This document shows, piece by piece, positions 57,479 through 64,000 of a stretch of 64,000 bases of DNA (position 1 is the first letter of the stretch; the number at the start of each line of letters is the position of its first letter). Origin of the DNA: Rahnella victoriana (GTDB taxonomy: Bacteria; Pseudomonadota; Gammaproteobacteria; Enterobacterales; Enterobacteriaceae); NCBI RefSeq assembly GCF_004330295.1, contig NZ_SJOJ01000015.1, positions 1 to 64,000 on the forward strand, read 5' to 3'. The position numbers and the translations under genes are program-made. Under the pieces are notes generated by a model. It was not told the DNA's origin, made no database searches, and was given only the letters and a program-made list of their open reading frames with translations.

Positions 57479-58267
57479 TCAGTAAGTAAAACGAGAGATA
57501 ATTATGTTGTTATACTCTCTATAAAATTCGTAAAATAAAAAATAAAGAGCAGACTTAAAATACTCTCGTCCTGTTTTTGTGTCAGGATAGGATATTTCAC
57601 CGTAATTAGGATCAAAAAACTTTATCCTTTTTTGTCCGGTGGTGAGACTTACTGCGTGTCCGCTACCCCCGCCTCTTATGTTTAACAGGTAACCGAAGTT
57701 TGAATCAATATGCTTCATTAAGGTTTCTATTCTTTCCTCGATGTCTTCAATCGGTGATAATTCAACTCTACTGATAAAGTTAATCTTTCCCTGAACCTTT
57801 ACCAACAAATTAATAGCATCGGCAGTCGTGACGTATTCTATCTGTTTGGGCGTAGTTATCTTTTTTATATTGCTGACTGCTGCTGCACCATTTTGGGCCG
57901 CTGCCTGGGATTTTGCCTGTTCAGCGGCAATCTTTCTCGCCAGACTGATCTCACCAAATTGTTCCTGATAATTCATGATGCCCAGTGTGAGCCGATGGCA
58001 CTCAGGGGAATCAAGATATTGTTTGAATGAGCTCCAGTTACGTCCTTTTACCAGATAGGCCGCAGACAGGCCAAGACACACACCTCGTAAACCATATAAT
58101 TCTTTATTCATTCCCGGAAGTCGGAAGCTACCAATCCAGGCTCCTGCCAGGTTTCTGGGGTTATCGCTTACCCAGCGATTTTTCCGCATATAAGCATTTT
58201 GATCAAAAGGAGAGTATTGACCATGAGTTTGAGAGGCAAATAGCGCTAATTTATTTTCTATAGACAT
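57479..58267 (-). CDS. YopT-type (peptidase C58) cysteine protease-like protein
   Basis: A 262-residue protein with the three motifs of C58 peptidases (YopT/AvrPphB): GVCLGLSAAYL with Cys64, GSGHAVSL with His204 and FFDPNYGE with Asp219, in the right order and spacing for the Cys-His-Asp triad. YopT cleaves prenylated Rho GTPases; AvrPphB cleaves host kinases. An Ala/Gln-rich stretch (IAAEQAKSQAAAQNGAAAVS, about 113-132) separates two parts. No signal peptide or membrane helix is seen, and no secretion or chaperone genes are nearby. The gene is visibly AT-rich compared with its neighbours, suggesting horizontal gain. Motif reading is direct; effector or toxin role is inference. Confidence 0.78.
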   Translation of the reverse strand: MSIENKLALFASQTHGQYSPFDQNAYMRKNRWVSDNPRNLAGAWIGSFRLPGMNKELYGLRGVCLGLSAAYLVKGRNWSSFKQYLDSPECHRLTLGIMNYQEQFGEISLARKIAAEQAKSQAAAQNGAAAVSNIKKITTPKQIEYVTTADAINLLVKVQGKINFISRVELSPIEDIEERIETLMKHIDSNFGYLLNIRGGGSGHAVSLTTGQKRIKFFDPNYGEISYPDTKTGREYFKSALYFLFYEFYREYNNIIISRFTY

Positions 58268-58481
58268 GGGTGATTTTTCTAAGAGTTAATTTGTGAATGA
58301 ATGTCTTACGAAAAAGTAGGGTTTCATATTAAGGTTTTTTCATGAGCGAAATGCTTAATGATAAATTAAGTATTTGTTTAATTACGGGGTTATACAGGGT
58401 TTGTTTTAAATAAAGGATGCTTTCTGGAAATAAAAAGGCCAGGGTAATTAAGCTGTTACTCCGGCCTTAAATAATAAACTC

Positions 58482-59732
58482 TCAACCTTCCGCGTGCGCT
58501 TTTTCCACTTCTTCCGCCAGAATCTTCACACCGCGCTCGATCTGCTCAGCGTCTGGTACGTAGTTCATGCGCATACACTGATGGGTGTGCGGCCACGGAT
58601 GTTCGAGACCCGGGAAGAAATAATCGCCCGGTACCATCAGCACCCCGCGCTGTTTCAGCCGCTGATACAGCACTTCGGTAGTGATCGGCAAATCTTTGAA
58701 CCACAGCCAGAGGAAAATTGCGCCTTCGGGTTTGTGGATCAGGCAACGTTCTTCCGGCAGATAACGGCGCAGCGTGGCGATGGTTTCCTGCACGCGCTGG
58801 TAATAGAAAGGTTTGATCACTTCTTCGGAAAGCCGCAGCAGATCGCCACGTGCAATCATTTCATTGGCGATGGCCGGGCCGACACTGCCCGGCGACAGGC
58901 TGATAATCCCGTTCATATTACTGATCGCTTTGATGATTTTCTCATCGGCAATCACGATACCGCAGCGCGAACCCGGCAGGCCGAGTTTCGACAAACTCAT
59001 GCACAGAATAATATTCGGATTCCACAACGGCGTGGCCTCGGTGAATACGATGCCGGGGAACGGCACGCCGTAAGCGTTATCGATGAGTAACGGAATATCT
59101 TTCTGCTGCGCCAGCGCATCAAGGCGGATCAGCTCTTCGTCAGTAATCACGTTACCGGTCGGGTTGGTCGGGCGTGAGACGCAGATCAGGCCGATGTCAT
59201 CGGTAATGTTCAGATGATCGAAATCGACGTGATACTTGAACTGGCCTTCCGGCAGTAATTCTATGTTTGGCTTAGCCGAAACAAACAGATTTTCGTCCAG
59301 ACCGGCGTCGGCGTAACCGAGGTATTCCGGTGCGAGCGGGAACAACACTTTGGACATGCTGCCATCAGCGCGACGTCCGGCGAACAGATTGAATAAATAG
59401 AAGAAGGCGCTCTGGCTGCCATTGGTCAGCGCGATATTTTGCGCATCAAGTTGCCAGCCCAGTTCTTTCTGCAACATTTCTGCCAGAGCATGACGCAACA
59501 CGTCTTTGCCCTGCGGGCCGTCATAATTGCACAGTGCTTCGGTCAGCTTGCCTGCGGCCAGCATTTCCGCCAGCAGTGTCTGGAAGTAATCCTGCATCTC
59601 AGGAATTTGAGCCGGATTGCCCCCGCCCAGCATCACCGCGCCGGGCGTGCGTAAACCGTCATTCATGTCGCCCATCAGGCGTGTGATGCCTGAAAAACGG
59701 GTAAATTTGTCACCGAAAGCAGAAAACGTCAT
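58482..59732 (-). CDS. avtA: Valine--pyruvate aminotransferase
   Basis: A 416-residue PLP aminotransferase, fold type I, collinear with E. coli AvtA (417): GGGNPAQIPEMQDYFQTLL, TNGSQSAFFYLFNLFAGRRADG, CVSRPTNPTGNVITDEEL, with the PLP lysine in MSLSKLGLPGSRCG. It interconverts valine and alanine with their keto acids. It stands alone here, flanked by the AT-rich C58-like gene and the unrecognised gene at 59985. Confidence 0.96.
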   Translation of the reverse strand: MTFSAFGDKFTRFSGITRLMGDMNDGLRTPGAVMLGGGNPAQIPEMQDYFQTLLAEMLAAGKLTEALCNYDGPQGKDVLRHALAEMLQKELGWQLDAQNIALTNGSQSAFFYLFNLFAGRRADGSMSKVLFPLAPEYLGYADAGLDENLFVSAKPNIELLPEGQFKYHVDFDHLNITDDIGLICVSRPTNPTGNVITDEELIRLDALAQQKDIPLLIDNAYGVPFPGIVFTEATPLWNPNIILCMSLSKLGLPGSRCGIVIADEKIIKAISNMNGIISLSPGSVGPAIANEMIARGDLLRLSEEVIKPFYYQRVQETIATLRRYLPEERCLIHKPEGAIFLWLWFKDLPITTEVLYQRLKQRGVLMVPGDYFFPGLEHPWPHTHQCMRMNYVPDAEQIERGVKILAEEVEKAHAEG

Positions 59733-59984
59733 AGAAAGCTTTGTATGTTATCGAAATGTGATGTCCACCATAACGCCTGCCGCAAGGCAGTGCAATCGGA
59801 CCAGCGGGTTTTGGCGTGGAGAAGTATTAAAAAAGATGAACACGGAAAATCATTCACTGTATTTCTCAAATATCCCTGCGCGGATCCCTTTATGCTTAAT
59901 GACAGAGTAATAAAAACCGTCTTGTTATATTTGTTTCCCCCTTGGCATAATTATTTTTCGAAACATATAAACAAGGTTGATAAA

Positions 59985-61196
59985 ATGAAAAGAAGCATAA
60001 TTATAATGAATCTCTTCACGGCAGGCGGAGGAGACCATGCGCTGGGGAAGAAAATAAAAGACATCGCGCGGAGCACCGGGGCTGAGGGGGAATTAATTAC
60101 GGTGAATGCTAAAACAAGACATATTAATGTTCAGGGAAAGGAGTTATTCAATCCGGGTAAAGAATTGAATTATGATGACCCGATAGTTATTGTAACGCCC
60201 CACAGTCTCTTGTCTCCCGATGTATTATCGACAGTGCTGGCTGATTTTTTCTATCAGCTGGACATCATAACGTGCAATACCGTTATTCTGATTGATGAAA
60301 TGGACGTGAGCCGTGACGTCGGTTCATCCGATCGGGACTATGAGGTCGCCCTGTTGAGCTGGTGTGTGGAAAATATCATTATCCATAGCCTGGGATTCTC
60401 TAAGAAATCGCTGGGTTATTTGCCCATGCCTGAGCGGGAAGTGATCAATATAAAAAAATCATCCAAACAAGACATCATTAAATTGCTGGACAGTTACAAT
60501 TTATCTTTACCGAAAAGTTGTAGTTTATATTTTGCCTATTTAAGTTCGGATACCGTAGTAGCCTGTTCTCAAATTTTCATTATTAATACGCTGATCGAAG
60601 ACAGAGAGTTGCAGAATAATTCAGTGTATGTCCTGGTGTGCAGGGAAAAAGAGAACATGGCGCGTTTGTTGAAAAGCCTTAAAGAGTGCTTTGCAGGGAC
60701 ACCTTATGAAGATTTATTTTCTGAATGTCATTACTCAATGATGAAAGACGAAAATAAAATCCAGCGTCACGGCTTTTCCCGCGGTACGGGGAAGAAAAAA
60801 ATACATATCTTTATTACCCACACGATTCCCGGCACCACATTCAAAAACCTGACCAGTATCAGCAAGTCCGGCATGATGTCGGGCGATCAAAGCCTTTCCG
60901 ACTATTTGTCACTGAAAAAGCGTTTACCTTATTACGACAAGCAAACCTGGAAAGATCCTCTTATTGACGGATTGAATGCCCGTGCTCATGAACTGGGGGG
61001 CGAAGAATTGCTCAACAAATTTCAGTCGATGGTCGCGGGAAGAGAAGGCTATACCCGCAGCATCGTCCTTAAACTTTTGGCACCCGAGGATGTCCCGACA
61101 CCGGCACTGAAAAACAGCCTTCAGGCGTTTAACCTGGAAATGTATGCAAGAAAAGCAGACAGAAAAATCAGAGAGATATTACTGAAATACCTCTGA
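59985..61196 (+). CDS. Unrecognised 403-residue accessory protein
   Basis: I do not recognise this family with confidence. Begins MKRSIIIMNLFTAGGGDHALGKKIKDIA, a hydrophobic strand followed by a Gly-rich turn like those of nucleotide- or sugar-binding Rossmann folds. Residues 177-235 form alternating strand and helix (LYFAYLSSDTVVACSQIFIINTL, NSVYVLVCREKENMARLLKSL), and GDQSLSDYLSLKKRLPYYD (300-318) resembles the donor-site loop of GT-B glycosyltransferase-like proteins. No signal peptide or membrane helix. ATG 59985 is chosen (AAGGT upstream); an in-frame extension from 59745 is unlikely. Codon and base use are AT-rich like the C58-like gene across avtA. Function is unknown; a glycosyltransferase-like effector is only a guess. 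Confidence 0.72.
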   Translation: MKRSIIIMNLFTAGGGDHALGKKIKDIARSTGAEGELITVNAKTRHINVQGKELFNPGKELNYDDPIVIVTPHSLLSPDVLSTVLADFFYQLDIITCNTVILIDEMDVSRDVGSSDRDYEVALLSWCVENIIIHSLGFSKKSLGYLPMPEREVINIKKSSKQDIIKLLDSYNLSLPKSCSLYFAYLSSDTVVACSQIFIINTLIEDRELQNNSVYVLVCREKENMARLLKSLKECFAGTPYEDLFSECHYSMMKDENKIQRHGFSRGTGKKKIHIFITHTIPGTTFKNLTSISKSGMMSGDQSLSDYLSLKKRLPYYDKQTWKDPLIDGLNARAHELGGEELLNKFQSMVAGREGYTRSIVLKLLAPEDVPTPALKNSLQAFNLEMYARKADRKIREILLKYL

Positions 61197-61210
61197 CTTT
61201 TTTCAATACC

Positions 61211-61253
61211 GACAGGGAGACCGGCCGCAGGCCGTGCCCGGACCGGTCCCTGA
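61211..61253. terminator. GC-rich hairpin between the 59985 gene and ghrB
   Basis: AGGGA-GACCGG pairs with CCGGTC-CCT (one bulge) around an inner GC-rich loop (CCGCAGGCCG). No clean U-tract on either strand. Lies between converging genes and may terminate both. Confidence 0.5.
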
Positions 61254-61266
61254 AAACCCCTGTCGC

Positions 61267-62244
61267 TTATTTCTTCAGGACTTCCGGGTTAACGCAGAAC
61301 TGTTTCACGTCACCCTTGAGTGCTGCGATCAGATTGTCCACGGCACAGGCTGCCATGTCGTAACGGGTTTCATGGGTCGCAGAACCGATATGCGGCAGGG
61401 CCACCACGTTCGGCAGGCTCAGCAGCGGAGAATCTTTCGGTAGTGGCTCGGTTTCAAACACATCCATGCCAGCGCCATAAATGGTGCCGTTTTTCAGCGC
61501 CTCAATCAGGGCCGGTTCATCAATCACCGGACCACGTCCGGCGCTGACCAGAATGGCGCTGGATTTCATTTTCGCCAGTTGCTCTTTGCCAATCAGATGG
61601 AACGTTTGTTCGGTCATTGGCAGCAAGATACAGACGAAATCAGACTCTTTCAGCAGTTCATCCAGCTCGCATTTACGCGCGCCAAACTTCTCTTCCGCTT
61701 CTTTATGCTGGCTGCGTGCATTGTACAAAATCGGCATGTCGAAGCCGAAATGCGCGCGTTGTGCCAGCGCCAGACCGATACGTCCCATGCCGACGATGCC
61801 CATGGTTTTATGGTGAACATCAGTGCCGAACCAGTCCGCACCAATGTTATCGTTCCATTCACCGGCTTTTACACGCCCGGCCACATTCACCACCCGACGC
61901 GCGGTGGACAGCACCAGCGCCATCACGGTATCGGCGACGGTATCGGTCAGCGCCGTCGGCGTGTGCATCATCGGGATTTCGCGGCGGGTCAGTTCTGCCA
62001 CGTCAAAGTTATCGTAGCCGACGGAAATGGTCGAAACGGCGCGCAGACGTGGCGCATGGTCAAACAGTTCCTTATCCACTTTTCCGCCCGAACCCAGCAA
62101 CCCTTCCGCATTTTGCAGTGCATCAAACACCTGAGCGCGGTTTTTATCCGTGATGCCATCAAATTCAGTGATGGTGAAATGCTCTTCGAGACGCTGATGC
62201 AGATCTGCGGGTAATTTTTTATATAAAACAATAGACGGCTTCAT
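61267..62244 (-). CDS. ghrB: Glyoxylate/hydroxypyruvate reductase B (2-ketogluconate reductase)
   Basis: A 325-residue D-2-hydroxyacid dehydrogenase. The NAD(P) motif is GMGRIG (152-157), and the catalytic Arg237, Glu266 and His285 lie in [16 protein letters not shown] and PHIGSATHE. Collinear with E. coli GhrB (324), also called TkrA. It reduces glyoxylate, hydroxypyruvate and 2-keto-gluconate. The start overlaps the stop of the upstream transporter by four bases (ATGA), so it belongs to that transcript, which favours 2-ketogluconate as the physiological substrate here. Confidence 0.93.
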   Translation of the reverse strand: MKPSIVLYKKLPADLHQRLEEHFTITEFDGITDKNRAQVFDALQNAEGLLGSGGKVDKELFDHAPRLRAVSTISVGYDNFDVAELTRREIPMMHTPTALTDTVADTVMALVLSTARRVVNVAGRVKAGEWNDNIGADWFGTDVHHKTMGIVGMGRIGLALAQRAHFGFDMPILYNARSQHKEAEEKFGARKCELDELLKESDFVCILLPMTEQTFHLIGKEQLAKMKSSAILVSAGRGPVIDEPALIEALKNGTIYGAGMDVFETEPLPKDSPLLSLPNVVALPHIGSATHETRYDMAACAVDNLIAALKGDVKQFCVNPEVLKK

Positions 62245-63533
62245 GACTTACTCCCTTGGGTTAAGGAAACTTCTTTCGGCTGAATGTTGGCCTTTCGCGG
62301 TCTCACCAGCAGGGTTAAGCCTGCGGAAACCAGTAACGACACGGCCATGAAAATGAAGGAGGCTGCCGGGCTGCCTGTGTTGCCGTTGAGATAACCGACA
62401 AACCAGGAACCAAAAAACGAGCCCAGCGCGCCCAGACTGTTGATCAATGCCATTGCGCCACCGGAGACATTTTTCGGCAGCATTTCAGGAATGATGGCAA
62501 AAAACGGCCCGTACGGGGCATACATTGCCGCAGCGGCAATGACCAGTAAACTGTACGAAAGCCAGAAATTGTTTGTGCCAGCGGCCCATGAACCAAAGAA
62601 TGCCAGCGCGCCGACCAGCAATAACGGCCAGACAAACAACTTACGGTTTTGCATTTTGTCCGATGCCCAGGACACCAGGATCATGGCGATAGTGGCGGCC
62701 AGATAAGGGGCGGAAGATAACCAGCCCGCTTCGACCATGCCCATTGATTTTCCGTCGCGCAAAATCGACGGCAGCCAGAGCACGAAGCCATACACGCCAA
62801 TGCTCCAGAAGAAATATTGCAGGCAAAGCATCACCACATTGCGCGAGCGGAAGGCTTCCCGGTAACCGCCCACCGCCTGAATGTCTTTCTGCTCTTTTTC
62901 CAGCTGTGCGGCCAGCGCCTGTTTCTCCTGATCGCTCAGCCAGCCGACCTGTTCCGGCTTATCCTTGACGGTGAACCACCAGATAACGGCCCAGATCACC
63001 GCCGGAATGCCTTCGAAGATAAACATCTCGCGCCAGCCAAAAGATTTGATCAGATAGCCGGAAAGCACCGACATCCACAACACCGTCACCGGATTGCCGA
63101 GGATCAGAAAGGTATTGGCGCGCGAGCGTTCGGATTTGGTGAACCAGTTACTGATGTACACCAGCATGGCGGGCATCACCGCGGCTTCCACCACGCCGAG
63201 CGCAAAGCGGATCGCCGCCAGCATCGGAATGTTCGTCACCACGCCGGTCAGCGAGGCGAATCCGCCCCACAATAACAAACACCAGAAAATCAGTTTCCTG
63301 ACACTGCGGCGTTCGGCGTAAATTGTGCCGGGGATCTGGAAGAAGAAATACCCTAAGAAAAACAGCGCGCCCAGCAGGGACGACATGCCTTTGGTGATAT
63401 GAAGATCATCGTTGATACCGGCCGCCGAAGCGAAACTGAAGTTTGAGCGGTCGACATACGCCAGACTGTAAGTGATGAACACGATCGGCATGATGTACCA
63501 CCAGCGGCGGGTGGCGATCCTGGACTGGCTCAT
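62241..63533 (-). CDS. MFS transporter, KguT-like (anion:cation symporter family)
   Basis: A 430-residue MFS permease with twelve predicted helices. N-terminal [27 protein letters not shown] and [21 protein letters not shown] match the ACS subfamily (hexuronate, glucarate, 2-ketogluconate). It sits between the ghrB gene and a KguE-like isomerase, a combination known from Pseudomonas kgu operons, so 2-ketogluconate is the likely cargo. The stop overlaps the ghrB start by four bases. Confidence 0.85.
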   Translation of the reverse strand: MSQSRIATRRWWYIMPIVFITYSLAYVDRSNFSFASAAGINDDLHITKGMSSLLGALFFLGYFFFQIPGTIYAERRSVRKLIFWCLLLWGGFASLTGVVTNIPMLAAIRFALGVVEAAVMPAMLVYISNWFTKSERSRANTFLILGNPVTVLWMSVLSGYLIKSFGWREMFIFEGIPAVIWAVIWWFTVKDKPEQVGWLSDQEKQALAAQLEKEQKDIQAVGGYREAFRSRNVVMLCLQYFFWSIGVYGFVLWLPSILRDGKSMGMVEAGWLSSAPYLAATIAMILVSWASDKMQNRKLFVWPLLLVGALAFFGSWAAGTNNFWLSYSLLVIAAAAMYAPYGPFFAIIPEMLPKNVSGGAMALINSLGALGSFFGSWFVGYLNGNTGSPAASFIFMAVSLLVSAGLTLLVRPRKANIQPKEVSLTQGSKS

Positions 63534-63576
63534 AACTGTTTCTCCTGATAGTGCATCAGCACGGTCCCGACGGCGC

Positions 63577-64000
63577 TTACTGACGTAACAGTTCGACGTA
63601 ATGGCGCGTCACCGCGGTCAGATCATCACCCTCAAGCGGGAATTCGATACCGCGTGGAACATCCTGAGGCAGGCTTTTCAATAAAGGTTCCCAGCTGCCA
63701 TCGCTGTTATCGAGTGCGACGGCATGCCATTTCCCGGCCCGTTGTTCCGCTGCTTTAACATGCACATACCCTACATGTCGCGCCAGGCGCTCAGCGGCCA
63801 CTGCCGGATCCTGTCCGACCCACAGCCAGTTGGCCATGTCGAACGTCATGCTCAGTGGCAGATGCAGTGATTCTGCGGCAAACATAAACGCATTAATGCG
63901 CGACAGAATGCCGTATTCCGGCGTCTGGTCATTCTCAACCACCAGCTTTACCGGACTGGATGCCAGCAAGACTTTCAGCGGCGTCAGGTCTTCGCCCGGC
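63577..64000 (-). CDS. Sugar phosphate isomerase/epimerase, KguE-like (5' end cut by window)
   Basis: The C-terminal 140 residues of a TIM-barrel isomerase of the AP-endonuclease-2 family. The open frame runs to the window edge (…GEDLTPLKVLLASSPVKLVVENDQTPEYG), so the start is outside. Metal-ligand segments are seen as VVENDQ, MTFDMANWLW, VHVKA and GIEFPLEGD. KguE is the first gene of the kgu operon of pseudomonads; its exact reaction is unsettled. The gene precedes the transporter by a 43-bp gap. kguK is not between them, unlike Pseudomonas. Confidence 0.75.
   Translation of the reverse strand, partial: PGEDLTPLKVLLASSPVKLVVENDQTPEYGILSRINAFMFAAESLHLPLSMTFDMANWLWVGQDPAVAAERLARHVGYVHVKAAEQRAGKWHAVALDNSDGSWEPLLKSLPQDVPRGIEFPLEGDDLTAVTRHYVELLRQ

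Noticed and set aside
59745-59984. Extension upstream of the 403-residue protein
   Set aside because: It overlaps the avtA promoter side, has no ribosome site, and reads like non-coding sequence; the ATG at 59985 is preceded by AAGGT.

Overview
This window is the replication-origin region of an enterobacterial chromosome. Gene order and protein sequences follow the Escherichia coli layout around oriC (rrn, rbs, kup, ravA-viaA, asnC, mioC, oriC, mnmG, rsmG, atp, glmUS, pst, then mnmE, yidC, rnpA, rpmH, dnaA, dnaN, recF, gyrB). Differences in detail point to the Yersiniaceae side of the Enterobacterales (Serratia/Rahnella-like): hsrA and asnA are absent, rluF sits between glmS and pstS, and avtA and ghrB follow ibpAB. 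The genus is inference; no complete 16S gene is present.

Left part (1-12.9 kb): the start of a 16S rRNA gene with its tandem promoters and antitermination leader, the GntR-type regulator yieP, the ribose operon rbsDACBKR on the minus strand with two RbsR operators, the potassium transporter kup, the ravA-viaA pair and asnC. Origin (12.9-13.8 kb): mioC is transcribed into oriC, which carries four recognisable DnaA boxes, many GATC sites and an AT-rich unwinding region beside mnmG. Next (13.8-33.5 kb): mnmG-rsmG, the nine-gene ATP synthase operon, glmU-glmS (cell-wall precursor synthesis), rluF, and the phosphate operon pstSCAB-phoU behind two Pho boxes.

Middle accessory stretch (33.5-42.6 kb): a TetR regulator divergent from a QuiC-like TIM-barrel enzyme, yieH, adenine permease adeP, chrR and yieE, a chemoreceptor, and a LysR regulator divergent from an atypical SDR protein. 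Replication and translation core (42.7-54.3 kb): mnmE, yidC, yidD, rnpA, rpmH, the dnaA-dnaN-recF-gyrB cluster and yidA. Right end (54.3-64 kb): yidR, yidQ, the heat-shock pair ibpA-ibpB with a sigma-32 promoter and RNA-thermometer-like leaders, avtA flanked by two AT-rich accessory genes, and a minus-strand cluster (KguE-like isomerase, KguT-like transporter, ghrB) that looks like a 2-ketogluconate utilisation locus.

Most of the window is conserved housekeeping sequence. The most unusual content is at 57.4-61.2 kb: a stand-alone protein with the Cys/His/Asp motifs of YopT-type (C58) cysteine peptidases, and an unrecognised 403-residue protein, both AT-rich and placed on either side of avtA. 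A roughly 130-bp structured insert between dnaN and recF, a phosphopantetheinyl-transferase-like protein lacking the usual Lys-Glu pair, and an SDR protein lacking Tyr/Lys also deserve a second look.
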